Shown: positions 34,616-43,293 of the stretch, piece by piece
Position numbering within the stretch: the stretch's first letter is position 1
Layout: every line of letters begins with the position of its first letter
Origin: Streptomyces abyssalis
Lineage (GTDB): Bacteria; Actinomycetota; Actinomycetes; Streptomycetales; Streptomycetaceae
Direction: 5' to 3'
Assembly (NCBI RefSeq): GCF_001751365.1
Contig: NZ_LJGT01000037.1
Coordinates: forward strand, 558,001-622,000
Length of the DNA stretch: 64,000 bases
Program-made: the position numbers and the translations under genes
The notes under the pieces: model-generated
What the model was told of the DNA's origin: nothing
The model's input: the letters and a program-made list of their open reading frames with translations, nothing else
Databases searched by the model: none

Positions 34616-35821
34616 TCAGCTCCGGCTCTCGGCGACCCCGAGGTCCAGCAGCGCGCGGTCCGCGCCCCGGTCCGCGATCACGCACAGCCCCACGGGCAGA
34701 CCGCCGGACGTCATACGGGGAAGCACCAGGCACGGCAGCCCCGCGCCGGACGCCAGACAGGTGAGCTGGAGCGCGGCGGCCCTGGCCGTGTCCCTCTCCG
34801 CCGCGCTGGAGTCCCTCGCCGGGGCAGGCGCGGGCGCAGCCGGCAGCAGCAGCACCGTGCCGGGGGAGAGGACGGCGCGCAGTGCGGTGGTGGTCGTCCG
34901 CAGGGACTCGCGGGCGTTGGCCAGCCGCTCCCCGCCGACGCCGGACGCCCAGGCGAAACGGCGCTCGATCTCCGGCCCCAGCGCGCCGGGGTGCGAGCCG
35001 ACCCACGCGCCGTCGGACTCCCACACCTGCTCGGCCTGCACCACGGAGAAGGCGTTCGCACGTTCCTGCGGATCGCCTCCGAACTCGCACTCCTCACTGC
35101 GCAGCCCGAGCCGCCCGGCCAGCCCGGCGGCAGCCGCGAGGAATGCCTCACGCACCGCGGGTTCCGCGGGGGCGAGGAGGTCCGGCGCCACCAGCGCGGT
35201 GTGGAAGGGGCCGGAGTGCCGCGCCTCGTCCGCACCGGGCAGCAGTACGTCGCCGATCCGGGCCAGCGTGGCGGCGTCGCGCGCGAGCCAGGCGACCGTG
35301 TCGAAGCCGGGGGCCAGGGGCAGCATCCCGGTGACCGGGACCGCGCCGTGCGTGGGGCGCATGCCGTACAGACCGCAGTAGGAGGACGGAACGCGGATCG
35401 AGCCCGCCGTGTCGGTGCCCAGGCCCGCGTCCGCCTCGTGGAGCGCGACGGCGGAGGCCGGGCCGCTGGAGGAGCCGCCGGGGATGTGGCCTGGAGCCTG
35501 GGGGTTGGGCGGGGTGCCGTAGTGGGCGTTCATGCCGTCGAGGCTGTAGGTCAGCTCGTCCGTCTGCGCGATGCCGGTGATCTCGGCGCCCGCGCCGAGG
35601 AGGGCGGCGACGGCCCACGCGTGCGTGGTCTCCGGTTCCGCTTCGGCGAGCCAGGAGGGGTTGCCGGCGCCGGTCCGGTGTCCCGCGATCGCGTACACGT
35701 CCTTCACGGCCAGACGCAGGCCGCTGAGCGGCCCGCTGCGGGACGGGGCGAGCAGCGGGGCGCCGCGCTCGCGCCAGACTGCCTTCTCCGCATTGGTCTC
35801 GGACGTCGCGGACGTGGTCAT
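34616..35821 (-). CDS. Amidase signature family hydrolase
   Basis: A 401-residue enzyme of the amidase signature family, with the Ser-cisSer-Lys triad visible: Lys40 in GLRLAVKD, the GGSSSGPAS loop around residues 115-123 and nucleophile Ser141 in GTDTAGSIRVPS. It would hydrolyse an amide to a carboxylate and ammonia. Members of this length are often close to AtzE/AtzF or plant AMI1-type indole-3-acetamide hydrolases; the opening PLSGLRLAVKDVYAIAG is AMI1-like, but this is only suggestive. The ATG has GGAGG five bases upstream. It appears to be a single-gene unit, convergent with the synthetase and divergent from the polyol operon. Confidence 0.88.
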   Translation of the reverse strand: MTTSATSETNAEKAVWRERGAPLLAPSRSGPLSGLRLAVKDVYAIAGHRTGAGNPSWLAEAEPETTHAWAVAALLGAGAEITGIAQTDELTYSLDGMNAHYGTPPNPQAPGHIPGGSSSGPASAVALHEADAGLGTDTAGSIRVPSSYCGLYGMRPTHGAVPVTGMLPLAPGFDTVAWLARDAATLARIGDVLLPGADEARHSGPFHTALVAPDLLAPAEPAVREAFLAAAAGLAGRLGLRSEECEFGGDPQERANAFSVVQAEQVWESDGAWVGSHPGALGPEIERRFAWASGVGGERLANARESLRTTTTALRAVLSPGTVLLLPAAPAPAPARDSSAAERDTARAAALQLTCLASGAGLPCLVLPRMTSGGLPVGLCVIADRGADRALLDLGVAESRS

Positions 35822-35953
35822 GGGAGCCTCCAGCAGCGGGTCGGGCGGGTCGCTCCGGCCGCGGCGTGAACCGGGCCGGGGGTGCGATGTGTACCCGCCC
35901 GCGGCGGCCCGCCGGCAGAGGTCACTCCGGGTCTCACCGGTCGGCGGGAGTCA

Positions 35954-36020
35954 TTGACACCACCACGGATCTCTCCCTACGTTGCCGCAGGATTCTAGTT
36001 CACGGAACCCTGTTCCGTGA
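35954..36020 (+). promoter_or_regulatory. Strong promoter plus perfect operator of the polyol operon
   Basis: TTGACA (35954-35959), an 18-base spacer and TACGTT (35978-35983) form a good vegetative promoter. From about ten bases past the expected start site, TCACGGAAC (36000-36008), CCT and GTTCCGTGA (36012-36020) make a nine-base perfect dyad. A repressor bound there would block elongation. No local regulator gene is present, so the binding protein is encoded elsewhere. Confidence 0.75.
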
Positions 36021-36062
36021 GGCGGAATTTGAAACGGCGCGCGACGTACGTGAGGAGGCCTG

Positions 36063-36437
36063 ATGTGGGGTCACTACTGGGCGGCGTCCAACGGCATGAC
36101 CATCGCCTCGATGGTCGCGCCGAGCCGCTACAAGGCGACGGCCTCCGGCTTCGGGTACGTCTTCGTGAAGCTCGCCGCCTTCGTGACGATCTTCTTCTTC
36201 CCCGTGCTCTTCGAGAGTCTGGGAGTGCCGCTGGCGACCGTCATCGTCTCCGTGCTGTCCCTGACGGGCTATCTCGCCGCGACCTATGTGCTGCCCGAGG
36301 TGTACGGATACGTCGAGCAGGAGGAGCAGCACGAGCAGAGCCGGAACGGCCGGGAGGGCCGGGACGGGCATGGCACGACCACGGGCGGAGGCGGCGCGGG
36401 CATGCTGTCGAAGTCCCTTGCCGAGGAGGGCTCTTGA
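36063..36437 (+). pseudogene. N-terminally truncated MFS transporter
   Basis: The 124-residue frame encodes only the last part of a major-facilitator sugar/polyol transporter: a SMVAPSRYKATASGFGYVFV helix followed by two more hydrophobic segments and VLPEVYGYVEQEE, then a Gly/Arg-rich tail. About three of the usual twelve helices remain. Yet it has AGGAGG four bases before the ATG and sits right behind an intact promoter and operator, so it is probably still transcribed and translated. It ends by overlapping the TTG of the mannitol dehydrogenase gene by four bases. A deletion that fused the original start region to the 3' part would explain this layout. Confidence 0.7.
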
Positions 36438-37882
36438 ACGAAGGCGGCGGCGCGCACCGTATCCTGCATCTGGGCCTCGGCAACTTCCACCGTGCCCACC
36501 AGGCCGTGTGCACCGAGGACGCCGGCCGGCACGGCGACGCCTGGGAGATCACCGGGGTCGCCGGCAGCACCCGCCGCGTCGTCGAGGCGCTGCACCGTCA
36601 GCGGATGCGCTACAGCGTCGTCACCCTCGGCCCCGGCAGAACCGAGGTGCGCCAAGTCGCAAGCATCACCGACGCGTTCGTGGCCGCCGGCGAACCGCAC
36701 AGGGTGACACGGGAGATCGCCGACCCCGCCACCCGGATCGTCTCGCTGACGGTCACCGAGAAGGGGTACGGCATCAACCCCCTCACCCGGCGCCTCGACC
36801 TCGACGCACCGGACGTACGCGCCGACCTGGCAGGCGAAGGGCCGCCGCGCAGCACGGTCGGCCGCCTCGCCGCCGGACTGCTGCGCCGCTCCCGCGAGTC
36901 CGCAGCCCCGGTCACCCTGCTCAGTTGCGACAACATCACCGCCAACGGCACCACGCTCGCGGGCCTGCTGCGCGACTTCGCGGCCGCCATGCCGTCCAGG
37001 GACGGCGCCGGACTGCTGGCGTGGATGGAGGAGTCGGTGACCTGCCCCGACACGATGGTGGACCGCATCGTGCCCGCGACGACGGACGCCCACCGGCAGA
37101 CGGCCGCCGACGCGGGCTTCGCCGACGAAGTGCCGGTGCCCGCCGAGCCGTTCTGGATGTGGGTGATGCGCGACGCCTTCGCCGCGGGGCGGCCGGCCTG
37201 GGAGGAGGCCGGGGCGGTCATGACGGACCGCGTCCACGACTACGAGACCGTCAAGGTCCGCCTGCTCAACGGCAGTCACTCGCTCCTGGCCTATCTCGGG
37301 CTTCTCACGGGACGCGCCCTGATCGCCGACGCCGCCGCCGACCCCGGGATCGCCCGGGCGGTGCACCGGCTCGGCGACGAGTACGAACCGACGCTCGCCC
37401 TCCCCGAGGGGCTCGACGTCACCGCCTACCGCGCGCAGCTCGGCGAACGGTTCGCGAACCGCCGGCTCGCGCACAGCACCGCACAGGTCGGCGCCGACGG
37501 CTCCCTCAAGCTCGGCCAGCGCGTGCCCGACGCCGCGCTGTGGCACCTGGAATCCGGACGCGTGCCGTCGGCGCTGGCCCTGACCGTCGCCGCATGGCTG
37601 CGCTGCACCGCGTATCCGGAGCAGCTGGAGTCGGACCGTACTGGCGTCCCGGCCGACCCGAGCGGTGAGCGCATCCGTGCACTCGCCGCCCGGTCGGGCG
37701 CCATAGGAGGCGGCGCACATGACCGGGCCCGGCGCCTGGCCCAGGCGGTGCTGGTGGACGAAGCGATGCTGGGCCGACGCCTCGGCGGATACGGGGAGTT
37801 CGCGGAGTCGGTCGCCGGGCTGCTGGAAGTGCTGGAGACCGGGGGAGTGCAGGCGGCGGTGCGGGCGGCATGCGAGGCCTGA
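36434..37882 (+). CDS. Mannitol dehydrogenase family oxidoreductase
   Basis: A 482-residue NAD-dependent polyol dehydrogenase of the long-chain mannitol dehydrogenase family. The N-terminal Rossmann part starts LHLGLGNFHRAHQA; the catalytic motif KVRLLNGSHS gives Lys274, Asn279 and His282. Members interconvert mannitol/fructose, arabinitol/xylulose or hexuronate/hexonate pairs. The position between a polyol-type MFS relic and an idonate/sorbitol-type dehydrogenase supports sugar-alcohol or sugar-acid catabolism. It starts with TTG at 36434, four bases after GAGGAGG, overlapping the preceding stop. The longer frame back to 36017 is the out-of-frame shadow of the MFS remnant. Confidence 0.85.
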   Translation: MNEGGGAHRILHLGLGNFHRAHQAVCTEDAGRHGDAWEITGVAGSTRRVVEALHRQRMRYSVVTLGPGRTEVRQVASITDAFVAAGEPHRVTREIADPATRIVSLTVTEKGYGINPLTRRLDLDAPDVRADLAGEGPPRSTVGRLAAGLLRRSRESAAPVTLLSCDNITANGTTLAGLLRDFAAAMPSRDGAGLLAWMEESVTCPDTMVDRIVPATTDAHRQTAADAGFADEVPVPAEPFWMWVMRDAFAAGRPAWEEAGAVMTDRVHDYETVKVRLLNGSHSLLAYLGLLTGRALIADAAADPGIARAVHRLGDEYEPTLALPEGLDVTAYRAQLGERFANRRLAHSTAQVGADGSLKLGQRVPDAALWHLESGRVPSALALTVAAWLRCTAYPEQLESDRTGVPADPSGERIRALAARSGAIGGGAHDRARRLAQAVLVDEAMLGRRLGGYGEFAESVAGLLEVLETGGVQAAVRAACEA

Positions 37883-38055
37883 CGGCCGTCCGGGCCCCGC
37901 ACCCGTGTGACGGCGGTGGACGAGGAACGCGAACGGTACGCACAGTACGCAGAGGACGGAGGTCACGAGCGGGGACGGAGAAGGCGCGGAGCGCGAACGG
38001 GACGGACCGGTCCGGCCTAGGGGACCGCGTACGGGACAGGGAAGGGAGGTGCGTG

Positions 38056-39189
38056 ATGCTGACCGCTGTCGTGCACGGCGCGGGCGACCTGCGGGTCGAG
38101 CAGCGCCCCGACCCCGTCCCGCGGCAGGGCGAGGTGCTCGTCGCGATGACGCACGGCGGCATCTGCGGCTCGGACCTGCACTACTACCGCGAGGGCGCCG
38201 TGGGCTCCTTCGCCGTGCGCGAGCCGCTCGCCCTCGGCCACGAAGTCGTCGGCAGGGTCGCCGAGGACCCGGCGGGCCGGCTGCGCCCGGGAACGCCCGT
38301 GGCCGTACATCCCGGGACCTCTTGCGGGACGTGCCAGGAGTGCGCCGAAGGACACCCCCAAGTCTGCGCCGGAGCAGGCTACTTGGGCTCCGCTGCCACG
38401 TTCCCGCACACACAGGGCGGCTTCACCGGGCGGCTGGCCGTCCCCGCGGACCGCCTGCATGCCGTACCCGACGGGCTTCCGCTCTCCAGGGCCGTACTGG
38501 CGGAACCGCTCGCCGTCGCGCTCCACGCCCTGCGCCGTGCGGGCGGTGTGGCAGGGGCGCGGGTCCTCGTCAACGGTGCCGGACCGATCGGCGCCCTGAC
38601 CGCGGGAGCGGCAAGGTCATGGGGTGCTGTGGAGGTGTGGGCGAGCGACATCCGTGACGCGCAGCTGCGCATCGCCGAGCGCACCGGGGCGGACACCACG
38701 GTCCGGGCCGGCCGGGAGGCGCTTCCCGGCGAGTACTTCGACGTGGTCGTCGAGGCGTCCGGCGCGCCGGGGGCGCCCGCCGCGGTGATGGGCGCCGTAC
38801 GCAGACGCGGAGTGATCGTCCAGCTGGGCTCGGCCCCCGCGGAGCCGGTGCCGGTGCCCTTCGGGCCCGTCGTGGCGAAGGAGATCGAACTGCGCGGCAC
38901 CTTCCGCTTCGAGGGCGGGCTCGGGACCGCACTCGCCATGCTCGCCGCCTCCGACCGCCTGGAGGCCGTCGTCACCCGCACCTTCCCGCTGCGTGACGCG
39001 GTCGAGGCGATGGAGACCGCCGCCGATCCGGCAGTCCCCGGGAAGGTGGTCCTCCTGCTCGGCAGCGAGGACACGGCAGCCGCTCCGGCCTCTTCGACGG
39101 CGTCGGCAACGACGGCCACCCTGACCGGCAGACCAACCACATCGGACACGGACCGCACCACCCGCACCACACGGAGAGCATCCCCATGA
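38056..39189 (+). CDS. Zinc-dependent L-idonate/sorbitol-type dehydrogenase
   Basis: A 377-residue MDR-superfamily dehydrogenase. Catalytic zinc ligands are Cys37 and His61-Glu62 (GHEVVG); the structural zinc site is Cys90, Cys93, Cys96 and Cys104; the NAD-binding stretch is NGAGPIGALTAG. HYYREGAVGSF is typical of L-idonate 5-dehydrogenase and sorbitol dehydrogenase. The conserved fold ends near residue 345; the last 32 residues are Thr/Ser/Ala/Arg-rich and unlike the family, possibly from a shifted stop. The gene overlaps the next by four bases. GGGAGG lies six bases before the ATG. A 173-nt gap separates it from the mannitol dehydrogenase gene. Confidence 0.87.
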   Translation: MLTAVVHGAGDLRVEQRPDPVPRQGEVLVAMTHGGICGSDLHYYREGAVGSFAVREPLALGHEVVGRVAEDPAGRLRPGTPVAVHPGTSCGTCQECAEGHPQVCAGAGYLGSAATFPHTQGGFTGRLAVPADRLHAVPDGLPLSRAVLAEPLAVALHALRRAGGVAGARVLVNGAGPIGALTAGAARSWGAVEVWASDIRDAQLRIAERTGADTTVRAGREALPGEYFDVVVEASGAPGAPAAVMGAVRRRGVIVQLGSAPAEPVPVPFGPVVAKEIELRGTFRFEGGLGTALAMLAASDRLEAVVTRTFPLRDAVEAMETAADPAVPGKVVLLLGSEDTAAAPASSTASATTATLTGRPTTSDTDRTTRTTRRASP

Positions 39190-40439
39190 CCCGACTCGAA
39201 CGGCGACTTCCGCGCCCGAAGGACCTGGCGCCCCTGCTGAAGCTGAAGACCCGGCCGAGGAGCGCCGTCGAGCGCAGGCTGGCCGGGGCCCACACGATCT
39301 GGGACCTGCGGCGCATCGCCCGGCGCCGCACACCCGCGGGCCCGTTCGACTACACCGACGGTGCCGCGGACGGCGAGGTCGGCGTACGCCGGGCCCGGGA
39401 GGCGTTCGAGGACCTGGAGTTCCGGCCGGGCGTCCTGCGCAACGTCGAGACGGCCGAGACCTCCACCACCGTGCTCGGCGGGCACTCCGCGCTGCCCTTC
39501 GGCCTGGCTCCCACCGGCTTCACGCGCATGATGCACTCGGCGGGCGAGCGCGCCGTCGTCGCCGCTGCCGGGCGGGCGGGCATCCCGTACGCGCTGTCCA
39601 CCGTCGGCACGACTTCGATCGAACAGGTCGCCGAGACGGCCCCGTCCGCGCGCAAGTGGTTCCAGCTCTACCTGTGGAGGGACCGCGACCTCTCGCGCGA
39701 GCTGGTGGCGAACGCCAAGGCCGCCGGATACGAGGCCCTCATCGTCACCGTCGACGTCCCTGTGAACGGAAACCGCCTGCGCGACCTGCGCAACGGCATG
39801 ACCATCCCGCCCCAGCTGACGCTCAGGACGTTCCTCGACGCCTCCTACCGCTGGGAGTGGTGGCTGAACTTCCTGACCACGGAGCCGTACACGTTCGCCT
39901 TCGACAAGGACGGCCACGGCGCCCTCACCGAACTCGTCAGCAAGCTCTACGACCCGACCGTCACCTTCGACGACCTGGAGTGGATACGGGAGCAGTGGGA
40001 CGGCCCGATCCTGGTGAAGGGCATCCAGACGGTCCACGACGCCGAGGCCGTCATGGCGCACGGCGCGGACGGCGTCATCGTCTCCAACCACGGCGGCCGC
40101 CAGCTGGACAGGGCACCCGTACCGCTGCACCTGCTGCCGGACATCGCCGCGGCGGTGGGGGACCGGGGCACCGTAATGCTGGACACGGGGATCATGAACG
40201 GTGGCGACATCGTGGCCGCGCTGGCCCTCGGCGCGGACTTCGCCCTCGTCGGACGCGCCTATCTCTACGGCCTGATGGCAGGCGGCGAGGCGGGGGTGGC
40301 CCGTGCGATCTCCATCCTGGCCGCCGAGGCCGAGCGCACCATGAAGCTGCTCGGCGTGACCAGCGTCGCCGAACTCCGCCCGGACCACGTGCGGTTGATG
40401 ACCCGGCGCACCCCGGTAGTGCCGGAAGGGAAGGACTGA
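39186..40439 (+). CDS. FMN-dependent alpha-hydroxy-acid oxidase/dehydrogenase
   Basis: A 417-residue (S)-2-hydroxy-acid oxidising enzyme related to L-lactate dehydrogenase LldD and glycolate oxidase. FMN and substrate motifs are visible: PFGLAPTGFTRMMH, LSTVGTTSIE, KWFQLYLW, IVTVDVPVNGNR, ILVKGIQ and the catalytic His in VSNHGGRQLD. An N-terminal extension of about 50 basic residues is present. It would oxidise lactate or a sugar-derived hydroxy acid to the keto acid. It is translationally coupled to the idonate-type dehydrogenase, which puts it in the polyol/acid catabolic operon. It is not the divergent MftD type. Confidence 0.88.
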   Translation: MTRLERRLPRPKDLAPLLKLKTRPRSAVERRLAGAHTIWDLRRIARRRTPAGPFDYTDGAADGEVGVRRAREAFEDLEFRPGVLRNVETAETSTTVLGGHSALPFGLAPTGFTRMMHSAGERAVVAAAGRAGIPYALSTVGTTSIEQVAETAPSARKWFQLYLWRDRDLSRELVANAKAAGYEALIVTVDVPVNGNRLRDLRNGMTIPPQLTLRTFLDASYRWEWWLNFLTTEPYTFAFDKDGHGALTELVSKLYDPTVTFDDLEWIREQWDGPILVKGIQTVHDAEAVMAHGADGVIVSNHGGRQLDRAPVPLHLLPDIAAAVGDRGTVMLDTGIMNGGDIVAALALGADFALVGRAYLYGLMAGGEAGVARAISILAAEAERTMKLLGVTSVAELRPDHVRLMTRRTPVVPEGKD

Positions 40440-40675
40440 GGGAGCGGCGAGCAGGGACGGGCCCCGGTCCCGTTGGACTCGCCGCCCGGCCCTGCGGCTC
40501 CGCCTCACCGCACCTGGCCACCAGTCCCGGCTTGGACCGGCCTCCGGCTCCGGTCGGGACTGGTGGCCGTGCTCTTTCTGTGGAAGCGTGATCGCGGCGC
40601 ACGAGCGCCCGCCGCGCGCGCCGCTCGTCAGCGGTGCCGCGCCGGCGCACCGCACCAGGAGGAGCAGAACCATCC

Positions 40676-41407
40676 ATGGACACCCCCGCACCCGCCGTCC
40701 GCGCACTGCCGCTGGAGACCACCGGCGACGCGGCTGAGCGCAAGGCCACGGTGGCTCTCCTGCCCGTCGGGAGCTACGAACAGCACGGCCCGTACCTGCC
40801 GCTGTCCACGGACACCCTCATCGCCTGCGCCGTCGCAGAACGGGTCGCCGCCTCGTACCCGGTGCAGCCGCTGCCGCCGCTGACCGTCTCCTGCTCGCAG
40901 GAGCACGCGCGGTGGCCCGGCACGGTCAGCATCACCGCGGGCACACTCGGCGCCGTCGTACGGGACGTCGCGCACTCGCTCCGGCGCTCGGGAGTGCCCG
41001 GGCTGGTGCTGGTCAACGGCCACGGCGGCAACTACGTACTGCGCAACGTCGTGCAGGAGGCCACCGCGGACGGACACCGCATGGCGCTCTTCCCCGTCGC
41101 CGCGGACTGGGAGGACGCCGCCGCCAAGGCCGGTGTGGAGACCCCCGCGCGCAGCGACATGCACGCCGGCGAACTGGAGACGTCGATCCTTCTGCACGCA
41201 AGGCCTGACTGCGTACGGGAGGGGTACGAGACCACGGACTGGCTCAGCGACGACCGCAGGCACCTGCACACCCTGGGGCTCGGCCCGTACACCGAGTCCG
41301 GCGTCGTCGGCCGGCCCTCCCTGGCGACCGCGCGCAAGGGCGACGACGTGCTCACCGCGCTGACCGGTGCCTTCGCCGGCCATCTGGAAGCTCTGGAGTC
41401 GTTGTGA
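40676..41407 (+). CDS. Creatininase-family amidohydrolase (ArfB-like formamide hydrolase candidate)
   Basis: A 243-residue metal-dependent hydrolase. The creatininase metal ligands are all present: Glu35 and His37 in SYEQHGPYLPLSTDT, Asp46, His116 in VNGHGGN and Glu166 in DMHAGELETS. The family includes creatininase, MftE and the archaeal ArfB, which removes the formyl group from FAPy, an opened GTP ring product. It shares four bases with the RibD-C-type reductase gene and lies in a cluster with a GTP cyclohydrolase II of altered active site, so a FAPy deformylase role is the best inference. AGGAGGAG lies rather far, 11 bases, from the ATG. Confidence 0.85.
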   Translation: MDTPAPAVRALPLETTGDAAERKATVALLPVGSYEQHGPYLPLSTDTLIACAVAERVAASYPVQPLPPLTVSCSQEHARWPGTVSITAGTLGAVVRDVAHSLRRSGVPGLVLVNGHGGNYVLRNVVQEATADGHRMALFPVAADWEDAAAKAGVETPARSDMHAGELETSILLHARPDCVREGYETTDWLSDDRRHLHTLGLGPYTESGVVGRPSLATARKGDDVLTALTGAFAGHLEALESL

Positions 41408-42366
41408 CGGGGCAGGGCAGGCCCGCACCGGCAGCGCCGGAAGCACACATACCCGCCCCGCCCGGCGGCGGCGCCGCAGAAGAAGGCCTCGGCACCGAGC
41501 CGGCGTGGGAGCGGCTGCTCGGAGTGCGTACGGCCGAAACGGCAGCCGAGGCCGGACTGCTGCGGGGCGAGGACGGCGTGTGGCGCTGGGCGGTGCCCGC
41601 CTCGTCCGGGGCGCAGACCCTCGCCGCGCTCTACACCCCCCTCTGCCTGGGCGGGCCGGGCTACGCCTTCGCGCAGCTCGGCCAGAGCATCGACGGCTTC
41701 ATCGCCACCAGGACCGGCCACTCCAACTACGTCACGGGGGAAGAGGACCGCCTCCATCTGCACCGGCTGCGTGCGCTGTCGGACGCCGTCCTCGTCGGGG
41801 CGGGCACCACCATCGCCGACGATCCGCAGCTGACGGTCCGCGCGTGCGCCGGCACCAATCCCGTACGTGTCGTGCTCGATCCGCGTGGCCGCGCCGGCCG
41901 GGAGACCCCCGGGGCACGGGTCTTCACCGACGGAAAGGCGCCGACACTGCGCCTCGTCGGCACGGGCCACGCCCCCACGGCGGGTCGTGCGGGCCGGACG
42001 GGCGCGGCCGGCGAAGGCGGCAGTGCTGCGGCCGGCCAGGGCGACGAGGAGGTCGTCGAACTCCCGCGCGGGGAGGCGGGGTTCGAACCGAGGCTAGTAC
42101 TGGAGACCCTCGCCCGCCGCGGCCTTGGCCGGGTGCTTGTCGAGGGCGGCGGCGCGACGGTGTCCGGGTTCCTCCGCGCGGAAGTGCTGCACCGGCTCTA
42201 CGTCACGGTCGCGCCGGTTCTCCTCGGAGACGGCGTACCGGGGCTCCGCTTCCCAGGGCCCGTACGGATGGGGGAGGCCCTGCGGCCCCGGACCCGTGCC
42301 TTCGGCCTCGGCGCGGACATGCTCTTCGAACTCGACCTCCTGGACCTCCTCGACGGCACGGCGTGA
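41404..42366 (+). CDS. RibD C-terminal-type pyrimidine reductase
   Basis: A 320-residue NADPH-dependent reductase of the dihydrofolate-reductase-like RibD_C fold. Core signatures are GQSIDGFIAT, the long DAVLVGAGTTIADDPQLTVR segment and VLVEGGGATVSGFL. About 75 unconserved residues precede them and a Gly/Ala-rich insertion sits around residues 185-215. RibD-C enzymes reduce the ribosyl side chain of diaminopyrimidine phosphates to ribityl. There is no deaminase domain. It starts with GTG overlapping the creatininase stop. Its 3' end overlaps the convergent membrane-protein frame by 273 bases. Confidence 0.87.
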   Translation: MTGQGRPAPAAPEAHIPAPPGGGAAEEGLGTEPAWERLLGVRTAETAAEAGLLRGEDGVWRWAVPASSGAQTLAALYTPLCLGGPGYAFAQLGQSIDGFIATRTGHSNYVTGEEDRLHLHRLRALSDAVLVGAGTTIADDPQLTVRACAGTNPVRVVLDPRGRAGRETPGARVFTDGKAPTLRLVGTGHAPTAGRAGRTGAAGEGGSAAAGQGDEEVVELPRGEAGFEPRLVLETLARRGLGRVLVEGGGATVSGFLRAEVLHRLYVTVAPVLLGDGVPGLRFPGPVRMGEALRPRTRAFGLGADMLFELDLLDLLDGTA

Positions 42367-43293
42367 ACGCCTCGCCGCGAGGAGCCGGCAGACCAGCACA
42401 CCCGCTCCCGGAAGGCTGGAGAGCAGCGCAAGCGCCCCGTAGACGACCGCGGACGCCAGACCTTGGGACGCGCCCAGGCCCGCGGCGCCGAACGCCAGCG
42501 CGCACATGCCTTCGCGGGGGCCCCAGCCTCCGACGTTGACGGGCAGCACCATCACCAGCAGCGCCAGCAGGAGCGGAGGCACCAGTGCGGCCAGCGGCGC
42601 GGAGGAACCGGCCACGCGCGCCGCGGCGAGAAAGAGCGCGAGATGTCCCGAGAGGGCCAGCACGGACAGCGCCAGCACGCCGGGCCAGCTGTCGCGGGCG
42701 AAGAGCGAGGCCCGCGCGTCGATGAGGAAGACCCCCAGGTCACGCCGCCACTTCGCCGAGCGTCCACCCCGTCCCGCCAGCACCACGCCGGCGACGGCTG
42801 CCAGCCCGCACAGCACCAGACCGGTCATGGCGAACGGCCCTTCGAGAGCGTTCAGCACCGGCAGCGGCGGAGGCGCCACGACCAGCACCACGACGCCCGC
42901 GGCCACGATGACGGCCTGGCCCGCGGTGCGCTCCAGAATCACCGCCCGCACGCCGCGGGCGACGTCGCCCGCTTCGCGGCCGTTGCGGACGGCACGGTGC
43001 ACGTCGCCCAGCACGCCCGAGGGCAGCGTCGCGTTCAGGAACAGCGCCTGGTAGTAGTCGGCGACGGCCGTACGCAGCGGCAGAGCGATCCCGAGCCTGC
43101 CCGCCACGAGACGCCAGCGCCACGCGCTGAAGACGGTGGCCGGGACGCTGAAGGCGAAGGTGATCAGGACGGCCTGTGCGTCGATGCGGCCGAGGGCCCC
43201 CAGCAGGGCGGAGGTTCCCAGCTTGTGGACCACCACGCCGAGGATGACGAGTGCTATGGGTACGCGCAGCCTGCGCCAGAGCGGGCCCTTCAT
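42094..43293 (-). CDS. Lysylphosphatidylglycerol synthase TM region-like membrane protein (UPF0104)
   Basis: A 399-residue frame. Residues 1-305 are a polytopic membrane domain of the LPG_synthase_TM/AglD class: GVVVHKLGTSALL, TVFSAWRWRLVAGRLG, YYQALFLNATLPSGVLGDVHRA and LPVNVGGWGPREGMCALAFG. These proteins often accompany lipid-linked glycosylation. Residues 310-399 are polar, lack family similarity and lie entirely antisense to the end of the reductase gene. The ancestral stop has probably been lost, or the tail is translated read-through. The gene begins four bases inside the methyltransferase gene, so the two are coupled. Confidence 0.8.
   Translation of the reverse strand: MKGPLWRRLRVPIALVILGVVVHKLGTSALLGALGRIDAQAVLITFAFSVPATVFSAWRWRLVAGRLGIALPLRTAVADYYQALFLNATLPSGVLGDVHRAVRNGREAGDVARGVRAVILERTAGQAVIVAAGVVVLVVAPPPLPVLNALEGPFAMTGLVLCGLAAVAGVVLAGRGGRSAKWRRDLGVFLIDARASLFARDSWPGVLALSVLALSGHLALFLAAARVAGSSAPLAALVPPLLLALLVMVLPVNVGGWGPREGMCALAFGAAGLGASQGLASAVVYGALALLSSLPGAGVLVCRLLAARRSRRAVEEVQEVEFEEHVRAEAEGTGPGPQGLPHPYGPWEAEPRYAVSEENRRDRDVEPVQHFRAEEPGHRRAAALDKHPAKAAAGEGLQY

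Noticed and set aside
39186..41407. FMN hydroxyacid oxidase plus creatininase as a mycofactocin (MftD/MftE) pair
   Set aside because: No MftA precursor, MftB, radical SAM MftC or MftF is nearby, the oxidase reads as LldD-like, and the creatininase is coupled to the reductase gene instead.
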